Shown here one piece after another: positions 34,500 through 43,864 of a stretch of 64,000 nt of DNA (within the stretch, counting starts at the first letter, position 1; every line of letters starts with the position of its first letter). Source of the stretch: Candidatus Gastranaerophilales bacterium (lineage in GTDB: Bacteria > Cyanobacteriota > Vampirovibrionia > Gastranaerophilales > Gastranaerophilaceae). A program made the translations under genes and the position numbers. The notes beneath the pieces were generated by a model. That model was not told where the DNA came from, did not search any database, and saw only the letters and a program-made list of their open reading frames with translations. The DNA is taken from assembly GCA_944323135.1 (NCBI GenBank), contig CALURI010000004.1, forward strand, positions 1-64,000, in the 5' to 3' direction.

Positions 34500-35270
34500 T
34501 TATAGTAGTTTTTGCAATTTAATACCATAATTATTTTCATAAAAATTAATTAATTTATCAGATAATGCTTTATTATATTTATCTTTTAACCATAAATATT
34601 TTTGTTTTATAGAGATATTATCGTTAATTAACCCTATCTCAATATTTCTTTTAATTTCTTGCATATAATATCCCCAATATTCTGGTTCATCCATTTCACT
34701 AATTAAAACACCATAACTAAAATAATCTATATACCAATAGCCATCAGTATCTTGTTTGAGAATTTGTTTTATATCAGACTCTTCATTATAATTTTCATGT
34801 ATTGAATGTTTTGCGCACTCTTCAATAATTTTTTCAGATATAATAATTCTAGGATATATCGCACATTTTTCCTGTAACAAATAAGATTCATTTACTGCTT
34901 GTCCAAAACAATATTTGTCATCATGATAAGCGTCACCCAGACAACAAGCACCTCTTATTAAAATATTGTAACCGTGAAATATTTCAAATTGAAGATGTAA
35001 TAAATCTAAAATTGCATAAAATAATCCTGATGGTTTATTATAATTAAATGATAATATTACAGAATCAGAAAATTGAGTTACTGCTTTACTGGTGTCTTTG
35101 CCAAATATATCGCTATCCACAAAATTATTTATTTTTTGTAAAATTACAGCAATTTCATTTGCTGTTTTTTTATTCTTACCTTGAACCATATCTTTAAATG
35201 CGAGAATATCAATAAAAAATACAACTTGTTTTAAATATTCTATTTTATCATTATTTTGTTTATTTGCCAT
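34500..35270 (-). CDS. Class III nucleotidyl cyclase-like orphan protein
   Basis: A 256-residue protein whose motifs match a class III cyclase homology domain: V-V-F-F-I-D-I-L-A-F with a metal-binding Asp at about residue 21, then T-Q-F-S-D-S-V-I-L-S-F with the second Asp near 69. A later segment reads I-R-G-A-C-C-L-G-D, then F-G-Q-A-V-N-E-S-Y, echoing the usual R-x-G-x-x-x-G and V-N-x-A positions. Similar stand-alone cyclases occur in Pycsar-type antiphage systems, but no effector gene with transmembrane or TIR domain is adjacent. The gene lies just downstream of tRNA-Glu and is very AT-rich. TATATT-N6-ATG suggests a leaderless mRNA. Confidence 0.5.
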   Translation of the reverse strand: MANKQNNDKIEYLKQVVFFIDILAFKDMVQGKNKKTANEIAVILQKINNFVDSDIFGKDTSKAVTQFSDSVILSFNYNKPSGLFYAILDLLHLQFEIFHGYNILIRGACCLGDAYHDDKYCFGQAVNESYLLQEKCAIYPRIIISEKIIEECAKHSIHENYNEESDIKQILKQDTDGYWYIDYFSYGVLISEMDEPEYWGYYMQEIKRNIEIGLINDNISIKQKYLWLKDKYNKALSDKLINFYENNYGIKLQKLL

Positions 35271-35276
35271 AGGTTA

Positions 35277-35282
35277 AATATA
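35277..35282 (-). promoter_or_regulatory. -10-like element of the cyclase-like gene
   Basis: TATATT ends six bases before the ATG, which has no Shine-Dalgarno. Confidence 0.35.
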
Positions 35283-35422
35283 TAATAAAAGCATAACAAA
35301 ATTAATACTAAAATATAAAGTTTAAATAAGGATTAAATTATTAAGAATTTTATTACAAAAATTAACAAAGATTAAAGTTTTTACAATTAACTGCCGTTTA
35401 CTATCTTAATAATAGGAGTATT

Positions 35423-36334
35423 ATGAGTTTAGTTATTGATTCAAATCTTGAATATTTACAAAATATTCTTCATATCAGCAACGTAACTTTTGAAGAAAAA
35501 TATGCTGATATGTCTGTTGAAGATATCATAGAAGCCGAAGCCGCTGCGGGTAATCAATATGCCATTGAACTTGCACAAGAATTAACAAGTAACACAAGCC
35601 TTATTATGGAATTATTCGATTTAGCGGATACAGAAAATAAATATATGATTTTACGAGAATTAACTTCTCAACAACTACAAGTATTTTTGCCTGAAATGGA
35701 AGAAAAAGATTTATTACAAGGACTTTTATTTTTCACTCAAGACAAACTTATGAAAATGCTTGAAGAATTACCACCGGAACAACTTGTAAACACTGTTTTT
35801 GAAATGTTTTCTCAAGAAGAAATTGTAAAATTTATGCCTGATGAACAATTAAATAAATTTTTAACCAGCAGTGAGATTGATAAAAATAAAATTTTAAAAC
35901 ACATGCAATCAATTCCGGAAGAATATGTAGCTCAAGTCTTGGAACAAATTACCGGAGAATCGCATGAAAATATGAATAGTTACGACTTGTCAAAAAAATT
36001 CGGCGAACTAAACCCTCTTGAATATAAAGATGCATTAATGGCATTCCAACCGACTCAAAAACAACAACTTGTTCTTTCATTGGGCAAAGAACATGAAGAA
36101 TGGTTTCAATTATTTGATGCAGATGCATATACAAAAATAATCAACAGAGAAAAACAACAACCAGAAGTTGTTAAAGCAATGTCTGTTATTGAACCTGAAT
36201 ATATTCAAAATATGATTAAAGAATTACCTAATGATTTACTGTCACTTGTAATAACTCAAATGGACACTGAACAATTTTCTGAAATTTTAATGAATGAATT
36301 TCCGGAAGTAATTGCAGATATTATAATGAAATAA
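35423..36334 (+). CDS. Acidic helical-repeat protein, MgtE-N/FliG-like, function unknown
   Basis: A 303-residue soluble acidic protein made of repeated two-helix units. Lines such as F-L-P-E-M-E-E-K-D-L-L, M-L-E-E-L-P-P-E-Q-L-V-N and M-I-K-E-L-P-N-D-L-L resemble the superhelical N-domain of MgtE and the FliG armadillo region. There is no membrane part and no CBS domain, so it is not MgtE itself. It probably mediates protein contacts. AGGAG lies before the ATG. No neighbour suggests its partner. Confidence 0.6.
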   Translation: MSLVIDSNLEYLQNILHISNVTFEEKYADMSVEDIIEAEAAAGNQYAIELAQELTSNTSLIMELFDLADTENKYMILRELTSQQLQVFLPEMEEKDLLQGLLFFTQDKLMKMLEELPPEQLVNTVFEMFSQEEIVKFMPDEQLNKFLTSSEIDKNKILKHMQSIPEEYVAQVLEQITGESHENMNSYDLSKKFGELNPLEYKDALMAFQPTQKQQLVLSLGKEHEEWFQLFDADAYTKIINREKQQPEVVKAMSVIEPEYIQNMIKELPNDLLSLVITQMDTEQFSEILMNEFPEVIADIIMK

Positions 36335-36361
36335 TAATTTTTTATAATTGATAATATTCTG

Positions 36362-36880
36362 TTATTTTATTGTTTCAAGAACAAATTTTAAAGCTTCTTC
36401 AGAAAACATAAATTTCATATTACGTCTGGAATAACCGGAATTTAACTTAAATTCCCTGACCTGAATATTATCATTATAACCGCAGGCAGCATACATTAAG
36501 CCGACAGGTTTTTCTTCACTTCCTGTTGGTCCTGCAACTCCTGTTGTACAAATTACTATATCGCTGCCTGTAAGCTTAAAAAGTCCCTGAGCCATTTCAA
36601 AAGCGCATTCTTTGCTGACAGCTCCGTAATTTTTTATAGTATCTTGCGAAACATTTAAAATTTTATGTTTAGCTTCATTTGAATATGTAACAAAATTAGC
36701 CTTTATATATGCAGAACTTCCGGGGATATCGGTTAACCTTGAACTTATTAATCCTCCTGTACAAGATTCAGCACATGATATCTGTAAAGCTTCTCTCAAT
36801 AGAATTTTACCTATATCGTGGGGGATTTGTGATTTAACACTTAAAATTGATGCCTTCAAATTTAAAATAAGATTACTCAT
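36362..36880 (-). CDS. pncC: Nicotinamide-nucleotide amidohydrolase PncC (CinA C-terminal type)
   Basis: Stand-alone CinA C-terminal domain that deamidates NMN to NaMN in pyridine-nucleotide salvage. Family signatures are A-E-S-C-T-G-G-L-I, a G-S-S-A-Y, F-V-T-Y-S-N-E-A-K segment, and T-T-G-V-A-G-P-T-G-S-E-E-K-P-V-G. The ATG at 36880 gives a normal length; a longer ORF to 36931 is possible. It is divergent from dnaB across about 100 bp. With PnuC at 8971 it suggests NAD salvage capacity. Confidence 0.9.
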   Translation of the reverse strand: MSNLILNLKASILSVKSQIPHDIGKILLREALQISCAESCTGGLISSRLTDIPGSSAYIKANFVTYSNEAKHKILNVSQDTIKNYGAVSKECAFEMAQGLFKLTGSDIVICTTGVAGPTGSEEKPVGLMYAACGYNDNIQVREFKLNSGYSRRNMKFMFSEEALKFVLETIK

Positions 36881-36977
36881 AACATTGATTTTTAATAATA
36901 AAAAAAAATTGTCAACAATCTTAACATGCAATTTTTCTTTTTATGTAATATCATGGAGTAACAGGAGAATTTCAGGC

Positions 36978-38354
36978 ATGGCTGTTAAAGAAAAAGAAAA
37001 TAATTTAGGGATGCTTCCGCAAAATATTGAAGCGGAAGAAGCTGTTTTGGGTGCAATTTTAGTTAATCCTAATGTTATAACAAAAGTTGTTGAAATAATT
37101 AAACCGGAAAGCTTTTATAAACCAGCTCACAGATATATCTATGATGCCATGCTTCAATTATTCAACAGCAATGAAAGAATTGATATAGTATCTGTTTCAG
37201 ATGTTTTAAATTACAATTCAAAGCTTGAAACAATCGGCGGTCGTGCTTTTGTCAACGATTTATGCTATAAAACAATCACAACCGCAAATATTGAATATTA
37301 TGCAAAAATTGTTCAGGAAAAAGCCATAAAAAGAGCTTTAATTAATGCAGGTTCTGAAATTGTATCTTTCGGATATGATGTAAATCCTATTGACCAATCA
37401 CTTGACAGTGCCGAAAAACTTATTTTTGATATAGCATCCAAAAAAGCAACATCAGATTTGGTTCACGTAAAAGATTTGGTATTAAATACTTATGAAAAAA
37501 TTGAATATCGTTATGAACATAAAGATGAATTAACAGGAGTTCCTACAGATTTTTACGAACTTGATGCGATATTAAACGGTTTGCAAAAATCAGATTTGAT
37601 AATCCTTGCAGCACGCCCTGCAATGGGAAAAACAGCTCTTGCATTGAATATTGCACAAAATGTAGCATTAAAAGCAAAAGTTCCTGTTGCGATATTTTCT
37701 CTTGAAATGTCAAAAGATCAATTAATGCAGCGTATGTTATGCTCAGAGGCAGAAATTGATTCTCAACGTGTTAAAACCGGTAATATGCAAAGTAAAGATT
37801 GGGAAAAATTAGCAACGGCAATGAACGCATTTGCACAAGCTCCAATATATATTGATGATACTTCAGGTTGTACTATTACAGATATTCGTGCAAAATGCAG
37901 AAGATTAAAGATGGAAGAAAAAAATCTGGGTCTTGTATTAATTGATTACCTTCAATTAATGGAAAGTGCAGGAAGAGAAGACAGAATGCAACAGATTTCC
38001 GCAATATCAAGAGGATTAAAAATTCTTGCAAAAGAATTAGATGTTCCTGTTCTTGCACTTTCACAGCTATCACGTGCAGTTGAATCAAGAACTGACAAAC
38101 GTCCTATGCTTTCGGATTTAAGAGAATCAGGTTCAATTGAACAGGACGCTGATATTGTAATGTTTATTTATCGTGATGAATACTACAAAAAAGCCGAAGA
38201 CGGTGAAGAAGATGCGGCAGCAAAAGCTCAATCGAAAGGTGAATCTGAAATTATTATCGCAAAACACAGAAACGGTTCTGTAGGAACTGTCAAACTTCTA
38301 TTCCAAGGCAATATCACTAAATTTAAAAATCCTATTAAAACTGATGTATTTTAA
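36978..38354 (+). CDS. dnaB: Replicative DNA helicase DnaB
   Basis: Hexameric 5'-3' helicase that unwinds the replication fork. The N-terminal primase-binding helical domain contains P-Q-N-I-E-A-E-E-A-V-L-G-A near residue 15-27. Walker A is A-A-R-P-A-M-G-K-T near 215-223, followed by the S-L-E-M-S motif, V-L-I-D-Y-L-Q-L-M Walker B, the Q-L-S-R-A-V-E motif and the D-L-R-E-S-G-S-I-E-Q-D-A-D motif. AGGAGA lies nine bases before this ATG. No intein is present. mnmE follows closely on the same strand with its own -10. Confidence 0.97.
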   Translation: MAVKEKENNLGMLPQNIEAEEAVLGAILVNPNVITKVVEIIKPESFYKPAHRYIYDAMLQLFNSNERIDIVSVSDVLNYNSKLETIGGRAFVNDLCYKTITTANIEYYAKIVQEKAIKRALINAGSEIVSFGYDVNPIDQSLDSAEKLIFDIASKKATSDLVHVKDLVLNTYEKIEYRYEHKDELTGVPTDFYELDAILNGLQKSDLIILAARPAMGKTALALNIAQNVALKAKVPVAIFSLEMSKDQLMQRMLCSEAEIDSQRVKTGNMQSKDWEKLATAMNAFAQAPIYIDDTSGCTITDIRAKCRRLKMEEKNLGLVLIDYLQLMESAGREDRMQQISAISRGLKILAKELDVPVLALSQLSRAVESRTDKRPMLSDLRESGSIEQDADIVMFIYRDEYYKKAEDGEEDAAAKAQSKGESEIIIAKHRNGSVGTVKLLFQGNITKFKNPIKTDVF

Positions 38355-38394
38355 TTTTTAATCCTACTTTCAAATAAGTATTTCATTTTTGCGT

Positions 38395-38400
38395 TATAAT
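38395..38400 (+). promoter_or_regulatory. -10 element of mnmE, predicted leaderless
   Basis: TATAAT, six bases (CGAGTT), ATG. No Shine-Dalgarno precedes the start. Confidence 0.45.
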
Positions 38401-38406
38401 CGAGTT

Positions 38407-39741
38407 ATGAATATTTTACAGGAATTTGACACAATAGCTGCAATTGCAACACCTATCGGGACAGGCGGTGTCGGAGTAATTAGAATTTCAGGTGACAAAA
38501 GTTTTGAAATCATTGATAAAATATATTCAAAACACAATTTGGAAGCAGGAAAAATTTCTCACGGCTGGATTTTAGACGGGGATAAAAAAATTGACGAAGT
38601 TATACTTCTTCCTTTCAAAAACCCTCACAGCTACACAGGAGAAGATGTAATTGAAATTCACTGCCACGGCGGTATTAATGTTGTGAGAAACATTCTTGAC
38701 GTTGTTTTGAAAAACGGCGCAAGAATGGCTGAACGCGGAGAATTTACAAAACGTGCATTTTTGAATAAAAAAATGGATTTATCTCAAGCTGAAGCCGTTG
38801 CAGATTTAATCCATGCTAAAACAAGAGATTTTGCAAAACAATCAGCAAAAAATTTGTCAGGAGTTTTAAGCACAAAAATTAAAGAAATCAGAAAAGATAT
38901 ATTTGATGTTTTATCAAAAATCATTGCAGGAATTGATTTTCCGGAAGACGTTGCAGAACCTGAATATGACTATATAATTTCTGAATTTGAAAAAGCTCTT
39001 GAAAAAATTAATAAAATTTTATCCTGTGCAAATTCCTCAAACATAATGCGTCAGGGAATAAAAATTGCGATTGTCGGCAAACCTAATGTCGGCAAATCTT
39101 CACTTTTTAATACACTTTTAAATGTTGAACGTGCAATTGTTACAGATATTGCAGGAACAACCCGTGATGTATTAAAAGAAACTCTTGATTGGGATGTTGC
39201 AATTACTCTGATTGATACAGCAGGTATAAGAGATAACGACGAAGTCGGGAAAGTTGAAGAAATCGGGATTGAATACTCTAAACAATCCGCTGATGAAGCT
39301 GATTTAGTCTTATTTTTATATGATGTTTCCAAAGGAATGAATGCTGAAGACAAAGCTATTCTTGACTTGATAAAAGACAAAAATCACATAATTATCGCAA
39401 ACAAATGTGACTTAGTAAAAGAAAGAAAAGACGGAATTTTTTATCTTTCAACAGAAACAAAAGAAGGGCTTGAAGAACTGAAAAATAAAATTAAAGAAAT
39501 TTCTTATAACTTCTCATTAGATGATACAGAATTTATTACAAACAACCGTCAGCAAGATTGTCTTGTAAAATGCAAAGAGAGCTTAACTCAAGCTCTTGAA
39601 GCCGCAAAAATTCATCAACTTCAAGACTTGATTTCGATTGATTTGAAATCAGCATTGTTATTTTTAGATGAAATTACAGGGGAAGTAATCACTGATGATA
39701 TTTTAAATAACATCTTTGACCATTTTTGTATCGGAAAATAA
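38407..39741 (+). CDS. mnmE: tRNA modification GTPase MnmE (TrmE)
   Basis: With MnmG it installs the carboxymethylaminomethyl group on U34 of several tRNAs. The tetrahydrofolate-binding N-domain has the usual D-T-I-A-A-I-A-T-P-x-G-x-G-G-V-G-V-I-R start. The inserted G domain has G-K-P-N-V-G-K-S-S-L-F-N, G-T-T-R-D, D-T-A-G and N-K-C-D. The protein ends in the conserved C-I-G-K. The ATG at 38407 begins the family consensus. Confidence 0.97.
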   Translation: MNILQEFDTIAAIATPIGTGGVGVIRISGDKSFEIIDKIYSKHNLEAGKISHGWILDGDKKIDEVILLPFKNPHSYTGEDVIEIHCHGGINVVRNILDVVLKNGARMAERGEFTKRAFLNKKMDLSQAEAVADLIHAKTRDFAKQSAKNLSGVLSTKIKEIRKDIFDVLSKIIAGIDFPEDVAEPEYDYIISEFEKALEKINKILSCANSSNIMRQGIKIAIVGKPNVGKSSLFNTLLNVERAIVTDIAGTTRDVLKETLDWDVAITLIDTAGIRDNDEVGKVEEIGIEYSKQSADEADLVLFLYDVSKGMNAEDKAILDLIKDKNHIIIANKCDLVKERKDGIFYLSTETKEGLEELKNKIKEISYNFSLDDTEFITNNRQQDCLVKCKESLTQALEAAKIHQLQDLISIDLKSALLFLDEITGEVITDDILNNIFDHFCIGK

Positions 39742-39756
39742 AGCATTATAATAAAT

Positions 39757-40074
39757 TTATAAAATAAAATCTTCAATAAATAATAATACTTTTTCCAATT
39801 TATCATTATTTAATTTATTTAATTCAGAATTTATATTATCAATAATTTCACTATTTGTTTTATTTGAGTTATACCTAAATAAAATATTTAACTCAATATC
39901 AAGAGCTTTTGCTATTTTTTCAAGAGAATTTAATGTAGGGAAATTTCTGCCAGATTCAATAATACTTATTGAATTAGGTTCCATACCTACAAGCTCTGCA
40001 AGTTGTTCCTGCGTTAACTTTTTAGCCTTTCGGAAATATTTAATTTTTTGACCTAAAAGTTTTTTATGATCCAT
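39757..40074 (-). CDS. XRE-family regulator with C-terminal coiled extension
   Basis: A 105-residue DNA-binding protein. The HTH L-T-Q-E-Q-L-A-E-L-V-G-M-E-P-N-S-I-S-I-I-E lies around residues 20-40, followed by the usual P-T-L-N-S-L-E-K-I-A-K-A-L. A 35-residue Asn/Lys-rich helical tail may dimerise. Convergent with mnmE. No ligand domain. A TAAAAT ends seven bases before the ATG, with TTGAAG 16 bases upstream, so the mRNA is predicted leaderless. Confidence 0.88.
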   Translation of the reverse strand: MDHKKLLGQKIKYFRKAKKLTQEQLAELVGMEPNSISIIESGRNFPTLNSLEKIAKALDIELNILFRYNSNKTNSEIIDNINSELNKLNNDKLEKVLLFIEDFIL

Positions 40075-40081
40075 AATAATA

Positions 40082-40109
40082 ATTTTACAATTTATTATGT
40101 TTGCTTCAA
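40082..40109 (-). promoter_or_regulatory. Promoter of the XRE gene, predicted leaderless
   Basis: TTGAAG (40109-40104), 16-base spacer, TAAAAT (40087-40082), seven bases to ATG; no Shine-Dalgarno. Confidence 0.5.
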
Positions 40110-40221
40110 CTAAAATTGATTTATATTTTTTATTAAAAAATATTAAATTATTTCAATATATATAAATTTATTTTATACTTTTAGGGTATAAATATAATAT
40201 GAATTTATTAAAGGGAATATT

Positions 40222-41286
40222 ATGAAAAATTTATCTGAAAACAAAAGTTATAAAATTACAAGACTTAAAAATGGATTTACTCTTTCAGAAGTACTTATAA
40301 CAATTGGGATTATAGGAGTAGTTGCGGTTATAACTATTCCAGCACTTATCTCTAATGTTCAAAATTACGTAAAATCAAAACGTGTAGAAAACATAGAACA
40401 AAAGTTTAGTAAAGCTACAGATAAAATGCTTATAGCAAGTGGAATGGAAGATTATAACAGTACTCAATCTTTTGCAAATGAATTATCTAAACATTTAAAC
40501 ATTGCTCAAATTTGTGACAATAATAATCTTCGTTCTTGCTGGCCAACAGACACTGTAACTTTAAATAACGGTAAAGAATGGGATATTTCAAAAACAACTA
40601 GCGGTAAGACTTTAAAAATGGTAAATGATGAAAATAATGAATGGGATAACACTATTGGTATAATTACCGCAGACGGTACAAGTTTTATAATGTCATATAA
40701 TAAAAAATGTTCTATGTCACAAACAACTTCACCAAGCTGGATTGGTAGTAAATCAAGTTCTACAAATTGTGTAGCAGCAATTTATGACTGGAACGGTTCA
40801 AGTAAACCAAACTCTTTTGGAATGACTACATCAGGTAAAAATGACATTATACCTCTTAATGCAAATGGTTTGGGAAATGCATGTTCTATAGAAGTTAACG
40901 ATAAATGCTTTGGAGCATTCTTTATACCTTCCGCTCCAACATTTAACGAATGCTTTAAATTAATAAATTCTGGTATAGTAAATAAATGTTCAGCAAATGA
41001 TGACTACTTTGCGGGAGCTGCAAAACAATGTGGAGGCAAAAATAATATGCCGACAATATCAGATCTAAAAGCTCTAAAAAATGAACTTAAGAAAGGAGAT
41101 TGGGAAAATAATGCAAAAAATCTAGGTTTACCTTCACAATTTTCAGTTTGGAGTTCAGTTGAAGGAAATGTTGGATATTCTGCAGATTATCATTCATTTA
41201 CTCCAAATGGTAACAATGGTATAAATGTAACTACTATGAAAAGAACTAAACATCCTGAAATTTATGGAGTATGTATTATTGATTAA
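40222..41286 (+). CDS. Type IV pilin-like protein (locus 2) with C-type-lectin-like C-terminus
   Basis: A leader of about 18 residues (with R-L-K-N-G) precedes F-T-L-S-E-V-L-I-T-I-G and a hydrophobic helix, so it would be processed by prepilin peptidase. The body shares F-A-N-E-L-S-K-H-L-N-I-A and C-W-P-T with the pilin at 53455-54530, showing paralogy. The end contains V-W-S-S-V-E-G and other Cys, reminiscent of C-type-lectin/FISUMP folds used in adhesion. AAAGGG lies before the ATG. No poly-G tract is present. No assembly ATPase is nearby. Confidence 0.88.
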   Translation: MKNLSENKSYKITRLKNGFTLSEVLITIGIIGVVAVITIPALISNVQNYVKSKRVENIEQKFSKATDKMLIASGMEDYNSTQSFANELSKHLNIAQICDNNNLRSCWPTDTVTLNNGKEWDISKTTSGKTLKMVNDENNEWDNTIGIITADGTSFIMSYNKKCSMSQTTSPSWIGSKSSSTNCVAAIYDWNGSSKPNSFGMTTSGKNDIIPLNANGLGNACSIEVNDKCFGAFFIPSAPTFNECFKLINSGIVNKCSANDDYFAGAAKQCGGKNNMPTISDLKALKNELKKGDWENNAKNLGLPSQFSVWSSVEGNVGYSADYHSFTPNGNNGINVTTMKRTKHPEIYGVCIID

Positions 41287-41303
41287 TTAAAGAAATAATT
41301 TAA

Positions 41304-41627
41304 TTAATAACTAAAATACCTGTCAAAATCTACATCGTCAAAACTGCACAAAAGTTTATAAACTTCATCATCTTCATCCATTCTTTGAAAACTGTAATCA
41401 TCAAATTTCCAATATTTCGGATTTATTCCCTTAACTCTGACAATTCCTGAATCACGCAAAATAACAAGTTTTTTCTTTACTGTTTCAACAGGCAAATCAA
41501 TCATTTTTGCAAGCTCTACAGCCGTAACCCAATTTTCTGCAGCCCCTTTTTCCGGTGTCATAAACATCAGCTCAAGACCGACTTTTTTTAATTCTTTGTC
41601 TTCAGTTTCGGGCATATAATCATACAT
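41304..41627 (-). CDS. Small winged-helix regulator-like protein
   Basis: A 107-residue acidic protein with a winged-helix pattern: W-V-T-A-V-E-L-A-K-M-I-D-L-P-V-E-T-V-K-K-K-L-type recognition helix near residues 33-52, and R-D-S-G-I-V-R-V-K wing. The C-terminal tail is acidic with Phe and Tyr. Probably a DNA-binding or adaptor protein. No ligand domain and no clear target. Converges on the pilin gene 17 bp away. Confidence 0.6.
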   Translation of the reverse strand: MYDYMPETEDKELKKVGLELMFMTPEKGAAENWVTAVELAKMIDLPVETVKKKLVILRDSGIVRVKGINPKYWKFDDYSFQRMDEDDEVYKLLCSFDDVDFDRYFSY

Positions 41628-41788
41628 ATATATATATTAAACCCAAAAATAAAATTTTTTATCATTTTTTTAATGTAAAAAGAATACTACAAGTGTAACG
41701 TTTTTTTAATATTTCTTTTTTTTATTTTTTTTTTTGATAATTTATATAATACGTTTTAAAAATGGTTTTTATTTTGGAGGTGTTTATT

Positions 41789-42229
41789 ATGAAAGTTAAT
41801 TTAAATACGACACAAAATTATAATCAAAGTTTCACAATGCATCTTGTACAAGATGCAAGCCTTACAAAATATATTGACAGCTTGCACATCTCAAAACAAC
41901 AAGATAATTTAAAACAAGCTATTCAAATTATAAAAAAAAATATTGAAAAAATACCCCAAAATAATACTCTGACAATAGGTGCTTTGCATCCTTCAAAAGC
42001 AAATTTTGTTAAAACGGGAACCTATAATGAATTTTACGTAAACCTTAAAGGCAAAACTACAAAAAAAACATCAAATATTCTAAAACGTGAAAATATTTTC
42101 CTAAAACTTGATGGACACGATAAAATTCAGGGATTTTATATGAACCCTGACGAAAACCCAAAAACACTTGCCAAATGGTTTATGAACACTTATAAACATC
42201 TTAAGAATTCATTCCTTGAAAAATCTTAA
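41789..42229 (+). CDS. Small tagged protein of unknown function
   Basis: A 146-residue basic protein with an N-terminal Y-N-Q-S-F-T tag-like motif at about residues 10-15. No membrane helix. The body is mixed, with N-T-L-T-I-G-A-L and F-Y-V-N-L-K-G-K-T strands and a Lys-rich C-terminal helix. GGAGG nine bases before the ATG at 41789 decides the start. Its end overlaps the converging hydF gene by 29 bp. Function unknown. Confidence 0.6.
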   Translation: MKVNLNTTQNYNQSFTMHLVQDASLTKYIDSLHISKQQDNLKQAIQIIKKNIEKIPQNNTLTIGALHPSKANFVKTGTYNEFYVNLKGKTTKKTSNILKRENIFLKLDGHDKIQGFYMNPDENPKTLAKWFMNTYKHLKNSFLEKS

Positions 42230-43385
42230 TTGCTCTCGGTAAAATTCCCAAACAATATGAAATTACTATCCCATAATTAGTAATCGGGACATTTTTCTGA
42301 TTTGCAATTAAAATCCTCGATAAAACTTCACGTCTGTTTGTCATACAAGCTCCGCAATGGATTACGAGTTTGTAATCAGATAAATCAGGAAAATCGTGAC
42401 CTGCATAATTGTGAATAACCAAATTTTTACCTATTCTTTTTCTCAAAAGATTAGGAATTTTCACCCTGCCGATATCATCTTCTATTGCATGGTGCGTGCA
42501 ACTTTCTAAAATTAAGACCATATCACCGTCTTTTAAATTTTCAATTGCTTCAGCACCCTTTATAAATTCTTCCAAATCTCCCTTCAATCTTGCAAAAAGA
42601 ATTGAAAAAGATGTAAGAGGAATATTTTCAGGTACAATTTCGCTAACTTGTTTGAACGCCTGACTATCTGTTACAACTAATGCAGGAGGAGTTTTTAAGT
42701 TTTCAATAGCCTGCTTCAATTCTGTTTCTTTAACAACATAAGATAAACAATCACTATCAAGCAAATCTCTTATTGTTTGAACTTGAGGTAATATAATTCT
42801 GCCTTTAGGTGCCTCTTTATCAATCGGAATTACAAGAATAACCGTACTTTTTGGCGGAACCAAATCCCCGACAATTTTTGGTGAATTTACAAAATCATCG
42901 GGCAAAAGTTTGACAAGCGCATCTTTAAATTTGAATACAAGATTTTCATCATCCTTTACCGATGTATATAAAACATTTTTATAATCAGGGATTTTAACCT
43001 TTTTAATATCGCATTTATTTTCTACAATTAAATAAGGGATTTTAAGTTCATCAAACTTTTTGATAAGCTCTTTTTCATAATCACCGAGCCCGTTATAATC
43101 ACAAACAACAACCGCAATATCAATACGATTAATAATCTTCATTGTTTTTTCAATACGCTTTTCACCCAATTGGGTTTCGTCATCTAATCCCGCAGTATCA
43201 AGAAAAGTAACAGGCCCAACAGGTAAAAGCTCCATTGATTTTTCAACGACGTCTGTTGTTGTTCCGGCAATTTCCGACACAATAGAAATTTCTTGATTTG
43301 TAATTCTATTTAATAATGAAGATTTACCAACATTTGTTCTGCCAAAAACTCCTATATGCAGACGCATTGATTTTAAAGTTTTCAA
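42201..43385 (-). CDS. hydF: [FeFe]-hydrogenase maturation GTPase HydF
   Basis: Scaffold protein that assembles and delivers the [2Fe] subcluster of [FeFe]-hydrogenase together with HydE and HydG. The GTPase domain has G-R-T-N-V-G-K-S-S near residues 15-23, D-T-A-G and N-K-C-D. The C-terminal cluster motif is S-C-T-H-H (Cys296) then H-C-G-A-C-M (Cys344, Cys347), the HydF [4Fe-4S] site. At 394 residues it is full length. The start is TTG with GAGGG eight bases upstream. hydE, hydG and hydA are not in the window, but HydF is specific for hydrogen metabolism. Confidence 0.95.
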   Translation of the reverse strand: MKTLKSMRLHIGVFGRTNVGKSSLLNRITNQEISIVSEIAGTTTDVVEKSMELLPVGPVTFLDTAGLDDETQLGEKRIEKTMKIINRIDIAVVVCDYNGLGDYEKELIKKFDELKIPYLIVENKCDIKKVKIPDYKNVLYTSVKDDENLVFKFKDALVKLLPDDFVNSPKIVGDLVPPKSTVILVIPIDKEAPKGRIILPQVQTIRDLLDSDCLSYVVKETELKQAIENLKTPPALVVTDSQAFKQVSEIVPENIPLTSFSILFARLKGDLEEFIKGAEAIENLKDGDMVLILESCTHHAIEDDIGRVKIPNLLRKRIGKNLVIHNYAGHDFPDLSDYKLVIHCGACMTNRREVLSRILIANQKNVPITNYGIVISYCLGILPRAIKIFQGMNS

Positions 43386-43450
43386 ATTAAATTCCCTCTC
43401 TAAAATTTTTTATGAATACAAATACTTATTTTTACCTAAATAATTATACT

Positions 43451-43482
43451 AAAAAAAGGCTGCCAGATGACAGCCTTTTTAG
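43451..43482 (-). terminator. Bidirectional intrinsic terminator after rpsO
   Basis: Stem GGCTG / CAGCC around CCAGATGA, flanked by A-run and T-run on both sides. Confidence 0.8.
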
Positions 43483-43504
43483 AAATTTTTCAAAAGCTTT
43501 AAAA

Positions 43505-43768
43505 CTAGCCTCTGATTCCCAATTTCTTGATTAAATCTCTGTATTCATCAAGATTTTGAGATTTCAAATAAGAAAGTAGTCTTTTTCTTTTACCTACCAT
43601 CATCAAAAGACCTCTTTTTGTAGCGAAATCTTTTTGATTAGATTTAAGGTGTTCGGTAAGTTCAGTGATTTTTTGGCTCATCATAGCAACTTGAACTGCT
43701 GTAGAACCGGTATCTTTTTCATTTTTACCGTATTTTTTAACTATTTCCTGTTTGTTTTTCAAATTCAT
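43505..43768 (-). CDS. rpsO: Ribosomal protein S15
   Basis: Small-subunit ribosomal protein that binds 16S rRNA in the central domain. 87 residues, with D-T-G-S-T-A-V-Q, L-x-x-H-L-K, and K-R-x-x-L-x-x-Y-L-K at the usual positions. AGGAAA lies before the ATG. Monocistronic with terminator. pnp, its common neighbour, is absent. Confidence 0.97.
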   Translation of the reverse strand: MNLKNKQEIVKKYGKNEKDTGSTAVQVAMMSQKITELTEHLKSNQKDFATKRGLLMMVGKRKRLLSYLKSQNLDEYRDLIKKLGIRG

Positions 43769-43864
43769 ATTAATTTTCCTTTACTTGTTGAGTGATTATT
43801 GGCGTAAGCACTCTACAAGTTGCATGATAATATATAAAAGAAAAATTGCAAGTGAATTGTAACT

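Noticed and set aside
39757-40074. Toxin-antitoxin pair at the XRE gene
   Set aside because: No partner toxin gene adjacent; both neighbours are mnmE and a pilin.
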